From Nitrospirota bacterium (GTDB lineage: Bacteria > Nitrospirota > Thermodesulfovibrionia > Thermodesulfovibrionales > UBA6898), in assembly GCA_021825365.1 (NCBI GenBank), contig JAKAHR010000010.1, positions 1-64,000 of the forward strand: 64,000 bases of DNA, written 5' to 3'. How positions within the stretch are numbered: the first letter of the stretch is position 1; each line of letters begins with the position of its first letter. Of this stretch, positions 52,645 through 61,199 are shown in pieces. The position numbers were made by a program, and so were the translations under genes. The notes beneath the pieces are model-generated. The model was given only the letters and a program-made list of their open reading frames with translations, did no database searches and had not been told where the DNA came from.

Positions 52645-53574
52645 TTATCCCTCCTTCTCCGCAAGTTCCCCGGCCTGCTCCGCAGAGGCGGACGAGACAT
52701 ACGCGGCGTCATATCGGCCGATGATCTCGAGCGCCTTCTTCGGCGTCATCGCACCGAAGGTTTCCTGGTCGATCACCATGACCGGCGCAAGTCCGCAGGC
52801 GCCGAGGCAGCGGACCCCTTCAAGTGAGAATTTTCTGTTTTCCGTTGTTTCGCCCACGTCGATCTTGAGGGTATCGCGTATCTTGCTCACTACGCCCTCG
52901 ATGCCCTTGACATAACAGGCGGTGCCCAGACAGACCCTGATATTGTGGTCTCCCCGGGGCTTCATCGTGAAGAAAGAGTAGAACGATACGACGCTGTGCA
53001 CCTCGGCGACCGGGATATTGAGCCCCTGGGATATCTTCTTCTGCACGATCGGGGGCAGGTAGCCGACGATCTCCTGGGCGCGCTGGAGGACCGGGATGAG
53101 GGAGCCGGGTTTTTGGCGAAATTCACGGATCACCCGTTCCAGTTCAGCCTCCATCGCCGGAGGGAATTCCTCCTGGACCTTTTTCTCTTCAGGCGCCTTG
53201 CCCTTGATCCACTCGACGGCGCGCTCGGTGACGTCGAGCAGGACGGACGGCGTAAACGGCTTGGGCACGTAATCGATGATGCCGAGTTCGAGAGCCTCCT
53301 TGATGGTGTCCTGGGAAGGATAGCCGGTGATGATGACGATCCCCACGGAGGGTTTTGTCTTCTTGATCCAGCGTATCAGGGTGATGCCGTCCACCTCGGG
53401 CATCTTCAGGTCAGTGAAGACGAGGTCGAAGTTGTCCTGGCCCAGCTTCATGATCGCCTCTCTCCCGCCGAGCGCTCCTTCTACCTGGTACCCTTCGGAC
53501 TTGAGCACCCGTTCCGCGCTCTTTATGACGACCAGTTCGTCGTCGACAACCAGAATCTTCGGTTCTCCTAACAT
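52645..53574 (-). CDS. Response regulator receiver domain fused to a NuoE-like [2Fe-2S] subunit
   Basis: 309 residues, ATG 53574 behind AGGAGG. Residues 5-120 are a receiver domain (ILVVDDELVVI, phospho-Asp in LVFTDLKMP, Lys in VPKPFTP). Residues 150-300 are NuoE-like: the helical part PVLQRAQEIVGYLPP, then cluster ligands VCLGTACYVKG and VRCLGACGLAPV. This is a direct fusion of a two-component receiver with a redox subunit. Phosphorylation may control assembly or electron flow. The next gene starts one base later. Confidence 0.92.
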   Translation of the reverse strand: MLGEPKILVVDDELVVIKSAERVLKSEGYQVEGALGGREAIMKLGQDNFDLVFTDLKMPEVDGITLIRWIKKTKPSVGIVIITGYPSQDTIKEALELGIIDYVPKPFTPSVLLDVTERAVEWIKGKAPEEKKVQEEFPPAMEAELERVIREFRQKPGSLIPVLQRAQEIVGYLPPIVQKKISQGLNIPVAEVHSVVSFYSFFTMKPRGDHNIRVCLGTACYVKGIEGVVSKIRDTLKIDVGETTENRKFSLEGVRCLGACGLAPVMVIDQETFGAMTPKKALEIIGRYDAAYVSSASAEQAGELAEKEG

Positions 53575-53594
53575 AGAATCCTCCTGTAGATATT

Positions 53595-54362
53595 TTAAAC
53601 CGTCAGAGGCTTGACCCGGGCAAGCCAGAGGAGCCATCCCTCGCTGAGGTTGTCCCGGATGAGTGCGGCCATGGCGGTATTCGCCTGCTGGTTGAGCTGC
53701 ACCACCCTTCCGGTCATCGGCGAAAGGAGTTCCACGGTCTGTCCGCCGCCCGACAGGATCTTGGCAAAGCATTCGCCGGCCATCACCGCCTCGAGCTTTT
53801 CAGCCAGGTCGATATACATGAGCTGGCCGCTGAGGAGCAGGTACCGGATGTCGCAGCCGATTTCCCACATGCCCTCCTGGATCGGCCTCGCCCAGGTTCC
53901 TTCCTTATAGAAGATGACGGGGTTTTCATTGTCCCGCAGGTTGACGATCTCATTCCTGAACTCATCGATAAAGGCCTTCCTCAGGATCCATCCCCTGTTG
54001 TCAAAGACCTTGGTCGCCACATTGATCATGAAGTCGGGGGTGAAAGGCTTTTCGATGAACTCGAAGGCGCCGAGCCGCACCGACTCCTTTGCGTCTTCCA
54101 GGGTCGGGTAGCCGGTGATGATCACCACATCCATCTTGGGCTGGATGGTCCTCGACTCCCGGAGCACGTTGATGCCGCTGATGTCGGGAAGCCGGATGTC
54201 CGAGATGAGGAGGTCAAACTCCTCAGATGAAATCTTCTTGATGGCGTCGTCGCCCTTGTCGGCGGTGATGATGCTGAATCCCTCGGCTCCGAGTATCCTC
54301 TTGCAGCTCAGAGTCACAACAGGATCATCATCGAGTACGAGTATTTTACCCTTGTTTCCCAT
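53595..54362 (-). CDS. Response regulator with a GcvH-like (biotinyl/lipoyl-fold) C-terminal domain
   Basis: 255 residues, ATG 54362 behind AAGGAGG; first gene of the operon. Receiver domain at 5-120 (ILVLDDDPVVT, LLISDIRLPD, IEKPFTP). Residues about 165-255 look like a glycine-cleavage H protein: LLSPMTGRVVQLN and SEGWLLWLARV mirror the H-protein hallmarks, but the lipoyl lysine position holds glycine or glutamine (GGGQTVE). It cannot be lipoylated in the usual place. No DNA-binding output domain is seen. Confidence 0.82.
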   Translation of the reverse strand: MGNKGKILVLDDDPVVTLSCKRILGAEGFSIITADKGDDAIKKISSEEFDLLISDIRLPDISGINVLRESRTIQPKMDVVIITGYPTLEDAKESVRLGAFEFIEKPFTPDFMINVATKVFDNRGWILRKAFIDEFRNEIVNLRDNENPVIFYKEGTWARPIQEGMWEIGCDIRYLLLSGQLMYIDLAEKLEAVMAGECFAKILSGGGQTVELLSPMTGRVVQLNQQANTAMAALIRDNLSEGWLLWLARVKPLTV

Positions 54363-54648
54363 GGCCGACCTCCTTTCTAAAGTTCTGATTTGAATAAAAG
54401 CAAGTAAGATGCCACGGGGGAATTATCATAAAAATCAATAGGAAAAGCAATGAAAAAATGAAAGGTGCCTGCCCGGGGATACCGAACTGTATAGATTAAT
54501 AATACTTTTGATCGCCCTCCGCCCGCCGAACCCTTACAGGCGCAACGATCGACGCATGTATATTTTTGCTATAAGAGATTGAGTTATCGGAAAGGACAAC
54601 GCGGCCGGAGATCGGGCTGGAAGGACGTCGGATGGGCTTCTACGAATG
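54363..54648. other. Promoter region of the NuoEFG-like operon; no gene seen
   Basis: AT-rich gap between the first operon gene (minus) and the tautomerase gene (minus). No open frame with family features. No sigma54-type GG-N10-GC element was recognised with confidence on the minus strand. Confidence 0.4.
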
Positions 54649-54852
54649 TTATTTCCCCTGTCTTCTCCTCTCTGTCACCGTCTCCCCTCCGATCCCCCAG
54701 TTATCCGTATCCACCTCATCGATCACCACGACTGTCGTCTGCGGGTTTTTCCCGAGGATATCTCTGAGCAGGCCCGTTACCCCGCTGATGAGCCGGGCCT
54801 TCTGATCTGCCGTTGCTCCGTCTTTTGTTATTTTGATATTTACAAAGGGCAT
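54649..54852 (-). CDS. 4-oxalocrotonate tautomerase family protein
   Basis: 67 residues. MPFVNIKITKDG exposes the catalytic proline after Met removal; the C-terminal half (TTVVVIDEVDTDNWGIGGE) is typical of 4-OT-like enzymes. Monocistronic. The substrate is unknown; no aromatic-degradation genes are near. Confidence 0.9.
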   Translation of the reverse strand: MPFVNIKITKDGATADQKARLISGVTGLLRDILGKNPQTTVVVIDEVDTDNWGIGGETVTERRRQGK

Positions 54853-55047
54853 GTGCGTTCTCCTTCCATAATAATGCCGACAGTTCAGGGTGCAGCCGCC
54901 TGCCGGGATTTTACCACAATTCCGCCCTTGAGCATATGATTATCACCGTGCGCTGTTTCATGGATTAAGTATACCCCTCTTCCCGGGGTTTCCCCATGGA
55001 TTCCGAACCGCCCCTCGGGAGCGACACATTCCTCCCGTGAGAAGGCT

Positions 55048-55076
55048 TTGATCGCGCGCCTATTGCATGATATAAT
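55048..55076 (+). promoter_or_regulatory. Promoter of the hybrid sensor kinase
   Basis: TTGATC (55048-55053), 17 bases, TATAAT (55071-55076), 41 bases before ATG 55118. The -10 box is followed by GCT, as at two other promoters in the window. Confidence 0.6.
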
Positions 55077-55117
55077 GCTGCAGTCCATGAAACGGGGACT
55101 CAGGAGCAGCCACGGGG

Positions 55118-57469
55118 ATGACACACGGCTTTGCCGACGTAGACGACACGACTGTTGAAAATAACCTGATCATTGCGGAACAGGTGCGACTCCTGTACAA
55201 GAACGCCTCTGTTTCGATGATCGCCAGTCTTGTAAATCCTCCTGTCGTTGCATTCGTCTTTTGGAACATTGTCGACCGGACATCCCTGATCGCGTGGATG
55301 GCGGGGATCGTGCTCGTTACGCTCATTCGATATGCGGACGTCTTCCGTTATCTCCGTTTTGAGTCCGACCCGCTGCTTGCCGACCGCGGCGCACGACGGT
55401 TTACCGTGGGCGCCGGGCTCTCCGGTATCGCGTGGGGCCTGTCGGCCGTCCTGATATTCCCCGCCGACTCGCTGGGCCATCAAATGGTGCTCGCCTTTGT
55501 CCACGGCGGAATGCTGATAGGCGCTGCGGTCGCCTACGCCTCCGTCAGGAAGTCCTTCTTTGCCTTTAGCATCCCCGGCTCTCTCCCGATCGTCATCCGT
55601 TTTCTTGTCATGGGTGATACGGTGCATGTCGGGATGGGCGTTATGGCTCTGCTCTTTGTGATCCTGACTTGCGGCATGGCCGTGCACATCCACAAGATGA
55701 ACACGGAATCGCTTGCGGCCCGCTTTGAGAACAAGAACCTCATTGCGCATCTTGAGCTGGCAAAGGAAGGCGCTGAGGAACTTGCCCGTGATCTCTCCCG
55801 GGAAATTGAGATCCGAAAGGAGACCGAGGAAGAACTGCAACGCCACCAGGACCATCTGGAGGAACTCGTCGGGGAGCGCTCCGCAGAACTGATGAGAACG
55901 AATGACCGGCTGAAAAACGAGATCGCGGAGCGGCTCAGGGCGGAAAGGGCGCTTGCCCGGAGCGAAGAGTATTTCCGCTCCCTCATCGAACATAGTCTCG
56001 ACGTCATCATGGTCATCGACGCCAACGGCAGGATCCTGTATGAAAGTCCCTCGACAGAGCGGTTGATGGGGTATGCGCCGGAAGAATTGCACGGGACGGT
56101 GGCGTTTGATATCATCCACGAAGACGAGCGGCAGGAAGCGGCTGACGCACTGGCCAGGGTCGTACAAAATCCCGGCAGCGTCGATTCACTTGTCACCAGG
56201 GTTCGCCACCGTGACGGCTCGTGGCGCGTGTTTGAGGTTATCGGCAAAGGTATTGCGGACGATGCCGGAGAGGTGACCGTTATCGTCAACTCCCGGGATA
56301 TCACCGAGAGGAGGAAGATGGAACAGGAACTCCTCCGCGCCCAGAAGCTCGAATCCCTCGGGGTCCTCGCCGGGGGTATCGCCCACGATTTCAATAATCT
56401 GCTGACAGCTATCATGGGGAACATTACCCTTGCAAAAATGCAGGTCAACCCGACGGACAAGACATTCCATCGTCTGATGAGGGCGGAGGAGGCCTCCCTG
56501 AGGGCAAAGGACCTCAGCCGCCAGTTGCTCACCTTTTCGCGGGGCGGGGAACCGGTCAAGAAGATGGTGTCTATTGAAACGCTGGTGCGGGAGACCGCCT
56601 ATGTGGCGCTGAAGGGTACCGCAGCTGCCGCCGCATTCCTCGTGCCCGACGGGTTATGGCCTGCCGAGGTGGACGAGGGACAGATCTGTCAGCTTTTCCA
56701 TAATCTCCTCGTCAACGCCGAACAGGCGATGCCGGAGGGCGGGAGCATAACGATACGCTGCGAGAATGTGCATATAAGGCCGGACGATATGCTCCCGCTT
56801 CTTCCCGGAAGGCACGTAAAGATAACGGTGGAGGACCAGGGCGTCGGGATACCGAAGGAGAACCTGAACAAGATCTTTGATCCCTATTTCACGACAAAGG
56901 AAAAGGGGAGCGGTCTCGGCCTCGCCTCGGTCTACTCGATCGCCCGGCGGCATAACGGCCATATCGCCGCGGAATCGGAGGGGGGAAGGGGCTCCCGTTT
57001 CCATGTCTATCTTCCCGCCTCGGAGAAGACGGAACTGCCCGGCGCGGGGAAGGAATACCATGGCACATCAGGCTGCCGGGTCCTCCTGATGGATGACGAA
57101 GAGGCGATACGGGACGTGGCGCACGAGATGCTCCGCGAGGACGGACACACGGTAACGGTTACGGAAGAAGGGGGAAGGGCGGTTGCTGCGTATCAAAATG
57201 CCCTGGCTGCCGGCGAACCCTTTGATGTTGTCATCCTGGACCTTACGGTACCCGGGGGAATGGGTGGCCTGGAGACTATCAGGCGGCTCCTGGAAATCGA
57301 CCCTGCGGTGAAGGCGATCGTCAACAGCGGCTATTCGGATGATCGGGTGATGGCTGATTACCGGCGCTATGGATTCAAGGGCGTTCTGAAAAAGCCGTTT
57401 GAGGTGACTGATCTGGCAAGGAAGGTTCGCGAGGTGATGGCAATGGGCGCCCCCGGAGATTCAGCATAG
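55118..57469 (+). CDS. Hybrid sensor histidine kinase (membrane, PAS, kinase, receiver)
   Basis: 783 residues. About six membrane helices (30-205) precede a coiled coil (220-285) and a PAS domain (290-405, LIEHSLDVIMVIDANGRILY). HisKA has the phospho-His in GGIAHDFNNLLTAIMG; the ATPase domain has NLLVNAEQAM and DQGVGIPKENL. A C-terminal receiver (VLLMDDEEAIR, VILDLTVPGGMGG, KKPFEV) closes the protein. Signal unknown. It may be the phosphodonor for the orphan receivers at 52645-54362, which is inference from proximity only. The asmA-like gene follows after 11 bases. Confidence 0.94.
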   Translation: MTHGFADVDDTTVENNLIIAEQVRLLYKNASVSMIASLVNPPVVAFVFWNIVDRTSLIAWMAGIVLVTLIRYADVFRYLRFESDPLLADRGARRFTVGAGLSGIAWGLSAVLIFPADSLGHQMVLAFVHGGMLIGAAVAYASVRKSFFAFSIPGSLPIVIRFLVMGDTVHVGMGVMALLFVILTCGMAVHIHKMNTESLAARFENKNLIAHLELAKEGAEELARDLSREIEIRKETEEELQRHQDHLEELVGERSAELMRTNDRLKNEIAERLRAERALARSEEYFRSLIEHSLDVIMVIDANGRILYESPSTERLMGYAPEELHGTVAFDIIHEDERQEAADALARVVQNPGSVDSLVTRVRHRDGSWRVFEVIGKGIADDAGEVTVIVNSRDITERRKMEQELLRAQKLESLGVLAGGIAHDFNNLLTAIMGNITLAKMQVNPTDKTFHRLMRAEEASLRAKDLSRQLLTFSRGGEPVKKMVSIETLVRETAYVALKGTAAAAAFLVPDGLWPAEVDEGQICQLFHNLLVNAEQAMPEGGSITIRCENVHIRPDDMLPLLPGRHVKITVEDQGVGIPKENLNKIFDPYFTTKEKGSGLGLASVYSIARRHNGHIAAESEGGRGSRFHVYLPASEKTELPGAGKEYHGTSGCRVLLMDDEEAIRDVAHEMLREDGHTVTVTEEGGRAVAAYQNALAAGEPFDVVILDLTVPGGMGGLETIRRLLEIDPAVKAIVNSGYSDDRVMADYRRYGFKGVLKKPFEVTDLARKVREVMAMGAPGDSA

Positions 57470-57480
57470 GAAGCCTATCC

Positions 57481-58908
57481 GTGAACACCCGGATGAAAAG
57501 ATTGCTCCTTGTTCTGGGAGCGGGGCTTGCCGGACTTCTTGTTGCGGCGGTCATCATCGAGCGCACCTTTGATATCAATTCATACAGGCCGCGCATCGAG
57601 ACCGCCCTTTCCGATGCCCTGGGGATGGAGGTGCGCATCAACGGCATGATGAGACTCATGCTCTTCCCCCAGGCCGGGGCGTGGGTTGAAAAGATTTCCC
57701 TGCAAAGGGGCGGCGAGGACGTAGCGACGCTGCAGAAGGCGGAGGTAGCGGTGAGACTGCTGCCTCTTCTGAGAAAGGAGATCCTCATCCAGCAGGTCGG
57801 GCTGACCGGCCCTGAGATATTCATTACCAAAGACAAAGAGGGCCGGTTCAATTACGAGGGACCGGTGAAGAAGACCGCTGCCGGGGAAGGTCCTCTGCCG
57901 GCCCTTGAGGTGGGAAAGATCTCCGTCTCGGACGGACGTCTCGTGTATCGTGACGAAAGATCCGGTGAGAAGGTGGAGGCAAACGGGTGCGGCCTGACGA
58001 TCAGAGACCTCTCCGCATCAGGGAGCAGTCTCGTGGGCACGCTTTCCCTCAACGGCGCCATATCCTGCCGGGAGGTGAAAGTAAAGGGACTCAGGGTCAC
58101 GGAGATGAAGGCGGTTCTCAAGGCAGGGGGTGGCACGCTTCAGGCGAGCCCCCTCACGATGAAGGTCTTTGGAGGTGACGGAAAAGGCTCGTTCAAGGGC
58201 AGCATGCTGCATGAACACCCCGAGTATTCCGTTGATCTGTCCATCGCCGGATTCCGCCTGGAAGAAGCGGTCGGAAAGACAAAGAATATCCGGGGACCGA
58301 TGGACCTGAAGGCGCATCTTGCCGCCCGGGGCAAGAGCGGGGCGGAACTGTCAAAGACAGCGCAAGGAGAGGTTTCTCTCCGCGGACAGAACCTTGTCCT
58401 CCGCGATATCGATATCGACCGCGTGCTGGAAAAATACGAGAAAAGTCAAAGTATCAACCTGGTGGATGTGGGGGCATTCGTCCTGGCCGGCCCTCTGAGT
58501 ACGGCGGTGACGAAGGGGTATGATTTCGGCGGCCTTTACAAGGCATCCGTAGGCGGTGAAACCACGATACAGAGGCTTGTCTCCGACTGGAAGATAGCGG
58601 GCGGTGTCGCCCGCGCCGAAGATGTAGCCTTCGCGACCAGGAAGAACCGCATGGCCCTCAGGGGGGGCCTCGACCTTGTCCACGAGAGGTTTGAGGATGT
58701 GACCGTAGCGGTGCTCAACGCCAGAGGCTGTGCCGTCTTCAGCCAGAAGATAAACGGCACTTTCAAGAACCCTCGCGTTGATAAGCCGAGCATGCTGAAG
58801 TCTCTCCTGAGCCCCTTTATCTCCCTGGCTGAGAAGCCGGTTGATCTGCTCAGCGGAGGTTCCTGCCAGGTATTTTATAAAGGGTCGCTTCCTCACCCTG
58901 CGAAGTGA
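57481..58908 (+). CDS. AsmA family protein
   Basis: 475 residues, GTG start. One N-terminal membrane helix (LLLVLGAGLAGLLVAAVI), then the AsmA start pattern (FDINSYRPRIETALSDALGMEV) and long beta-rich repeats with a C-terminal AsmA_2-like region. AsmA relatives bridge the envelope and help phospholipid transport and outer-membrane assembly. It converges with pbpC. Confidence 0.88.
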   Translation: MNTRMKRLLLVLGAGLAGLLVAAVIIERTFDINSYRPRIETALSDALGMEVRINGMMRLMLFPQAGAWVEKISLQRGGEDVATLQKAEVAVRLLPLLRKEILIQQVGLTGPEIFITKDKEGRFNYEGPVKKTAAGEGPLPALEVGKISVSDGRLVYRDERSGEKVEANGCGLTIRDLSASGSSLVGTLSLNGAISCREVKVKGLRVTEMKAVLKAGGGTLQASPLTMKVFGGDGKGSFKGSMLHEHPEYSVDLSIAGFRLEEAVGKTKNIRGPMDLKAHLAARGKSGAELSKTAQGEVSLRGQNLVLRDIDIDRVLEKYEKSQSINLVDVGAFVLAGPLSTAVTKGYDFGGLYKASVGGETTIQRLVSDWKIAGGVARAEDVAFATRKNRMALRGGLDLVHERFEDVTVAVLNARGCAVFSQKINGTFKNPRVDKPSMLKSLLSPFISLAEKPVDLLSGGSCQVFYKGSLPHPAK

Positions 58909-58914
58909 CCCTGG

Positions 58915-58937
58915 CGCTGACAGCATACGCGTCAGCG
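58915..58937. terminator. Hairpin in the convergent asmA/pbpC junction
   Basis: CGCTGAC (58915-58921) pairs with GTCAGCG (58931-58937); the right arm overlaps the pbpC stop codon. There is no T-tract on either strand, so its strength as a terminator is doubtful. Confidence 0.3.
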
Positions 58938-61166
58938 GTCAACGAAAGTGGATGTCCGGCTTCCTCTCACCTCGAACCTGACTGAAGCGACGACATTGTT
59001 TCTTCTGTCAACGATGGCCAGAAGATGGCTGCCCCCCCTGGGTTCCCAGGCGACTGTCGTATTCGCATCACCGATGGCCTTGTCGTCCAGTGCCCAACGA
59101 TGACCTGAGTCAGTTCCCCGGGCCTCGAAAAAGATGCGCTGATTCCCCTCCGGGATATCCGGGTCCAGGGCGAAGATCGTCCCGTCGGCCGGATACGATA
59201 TGAGGGGAGTGTCATGACCTGCCTCCAGGATAACGGCCGCCTCTTCCGTCCCCCTGGTGAATACTTCTGACCGCGGTGCCTCGAGGTTCCCGGCGAAGAC
59301 CACCTCTGCGGTCATGACGTCTCCGGGTCTGCGGGGCTGCCTTCCGGGTGTGTCGCTGTGGAGCCGGTTCATCATATCGAGCCAGACCGGGGCTGCTCCT
59401 GTTATGCCGCTGATATTCCACATCGGGCTGCCCGAGTAGTTTCCCACCCACACCCCTACCGTGTATTCCTGCGAATATCCGATGCACCAGTTGTCACGCA
59501 TGTCTTTGCTTGTTCCCGTCTTCACCGCCGTCCAGAACCTTGTGGACAGACTGTTCTCCAGTCCGAAGGTGGCGCTCCTCGCCCCTCTGTCAGAAAGAAT
59601 GTCTGATATGAGAAAGGCAGCCTCTTCAGAATAGACGCGGCGACCCTTCATCGCCTTTCCCCGAATCAGCCTCAGGCTGGACCAGAGGCCCCCGTTTGCG
59701 AGGGTGCGGTAAGCGTTGACCAATTCATAGAGACTGACATCAGCTGATCCTAACGCCAGGGAAGGGCCGTAATAGTCCTCAGACTCCAGCCCGCTGAACC
59801 CCGAGGCCCTCAGCCTTTGAACGAAGGGTTCGACGCCGGTCAGCCCGATCACCCGGACAGCGGGGACATTCAGCGAGGAGGCGAGGGCGGTGCGGACCGA
59901 CACCATGCCTTTAAAATCGTTCTCGTAGTTCCCCGGCTTGTAGATGCCCCTGCTGGTCGCCACGTCGATGGGGCTGTCGCTCAGCAGCGATGCCGGCGTT
60001 AGTATCCTTTTTTCGAAGGCCAGGGCATAGAGAAACGGTTTTAAGGTGGAGCCGGCCTGTCTCTTTGCCTTTATGCCGTCAACAAACCGGGCGTCCGATC
60101 CAGGGCCTGCACCGCCGGCATAGGCGAGGATATCGCCGCTTTTATTTTCGACAACGATGACCGCGCCGTCATGCACATTCTGGTTCCTGAGAACTCCCAC
60201 GTGATGTCTCAGCGTGTCAGAGGCAAACCGCTGCAGAGGACCATCCAGGGTCGATACCACACGTTCTCCGGGATTCTTCAGGAGCATGCGGGCAGCGTGG
60301 GGTGCGAAGGCCGCTGTCTGCCTGACCCGGTAGGAGCCGGTCAGCATCTTTTCAGCCAGGCTGCAGATCTCTTCGCATCCTGCCCGCGCCTTTACGGAGT
60401 CTGACAGGCGGCATCCTCTTTGCGCCACCGCCTTTGGCGGTGCATTCGGAGATCTGATCAGGGACGCCAGCAGAAGAGACTCCGCATCATCGAGGCCCTG
60501 GGGCTGCTTATCGAAGAGCCCGCGGCTTGCGGCAGAGATGCCAAGGAGTTCTCCCCTGAAGGGTATCAGGTTCAGGTAGACCTCGAGTATCTGGTCCTTT
60601 GTCCACGCCTTCTCGAGTTCCCGCGCAGCCTTCATCTGGTCCCATTTCTGCCCTATAGTCCTCTTTCCCTTCTTCGGTCTGAGGTCCTTGTCCAGAAGGG
60701 CCGCGACCTGCATGGTTATGGTGCTTGCACCCCTCCTGTCCTGATGAAAGAGGTTCCTCAGGGCAGCGGAGCCTGCTGCCTTCCAGTCAACCCCCCCGTG
60801 TTCATAGAACCTCTTGTCCTCGGAAAAAATGACTGCCAGTATAAAGAATTGCGGGACATCCCTGAGACTCGTCCAATCGAGCCTGCGTCCCTGCCGGTCC
60901 ACCCGGAGTTCGTGGATCACGGCGCCATGTCTGTCAAGCAGCAGGGCATCCGAAATCCGGTGGCTCTTTCGCACCTCTTCAAAAGAGGGGAGCGCCTGGG
61001 CAGGAGACGCCATGAAGAGAAGGATCGCCGCCAGCATCCAAATGGTTGCCTTTCCGCTCCGTCCTCTTAGCGATGCAAGAGGGGGGGAGGAGAAAGCACG
61101 GCTGTCAGCAGACATCCCGACAGGGACAAAGGGGACCATGTCTTTATATAAAAAATACTTCAGCAT
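58932..61166 (-). CDS. pbpC: Penicillin-binding protein 1C (PbpC)
   Basis: 744 residues. A membrane anchor near 42-58 is followed by the glycosyltransferase domain (EDKRFYEHGGVDWKA, GASTITMQ, GIPF-like region), then the transpeptidase domain with SxxK in GSTLKPFLYAL, SLN in SSLNVPAVR and KTGTSKDMRDN. A BiPBP-type C-terminal domain ends the protein. Start ATG 61166; later Met codons 10 and 18 are alternatives. It follows the alpha-2-macroglobulin gene by 33 bases, the classic pairing in which the macroglobulin shields and PbpC repairs the wall. Confidence 0.95.
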   Translation of the reverse strand: MLKYFLYKDMVPFVPVGMSADSRAFSSPPLASLRGRSGKATIWMLAAILLFMASPAQALPSFEEVRKSHRISDALLLDRHGAVIHELRVDRQGRRLDWTSLRDVPQFFILAVIFSEDKRFYEHGGVDWKAAGSAALRNLFHQDRRGASTITMQVAALLDKDLRPKKGKRTIGQKWDQMKAARELEKAWTKDQILEVYLNLIPFRGELLGISAASRGLFDKQPQGLDDAESLLLASLIRSPNAPPKAVAQRGCRLSDSVKARAGCEEICSLAEKMLTGSYRVRQTAAFAPHAARMLLKNPGERVVSTLDGPLQRFASDTLRHHVGVLRNQNVHDGAVIVVENKSGDILAYAGGAGPGSDARFVDGIKAKRQAGSTLKPFLYALAFEKRILTPASLLSDSPIDVATSRGIYKPGNYENDFKGMVSVRTALASSLNVPAVRVIGLTGVEPFVQRLRASGFSGLESEDYYGPSLALGSADVSLYELVNAYRTLANGGLWSSLRLIRGKAMKGRRVYSEEAAFLISDILSDRGARSATFGLENSLSTRFWTAVKTGTSKDMRDNWCIGYSQEYTVGVWVGNYSGSPMWNISGITGAAPVWLDMMNRLHSDTPGRQPRRPGDVMTAEVVFAGNLEAPRSEVFTRGTEEAAVILEAGHDTPLISYPADGTIFALDPDIPEGNQRIFFEARGTDSGHRWALDDKAIGDANTTVAWEPRGGSHLLAIVDRRNNVVASVRFEVRGSRTSTFVDR

Positions 61167-61199
61167 ACCTGTCCGGCTGACCTGATGATACGTAGTCAG

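Noticed and set aside
54885-55124. 79-codon minus-strand frame in the kinase promoter region with FGIHGETPGRGVYLIHE
   Set aside because: It has some protein character, but it overlaps the promoter and start of the kinase gene and shows no recognisable domain.
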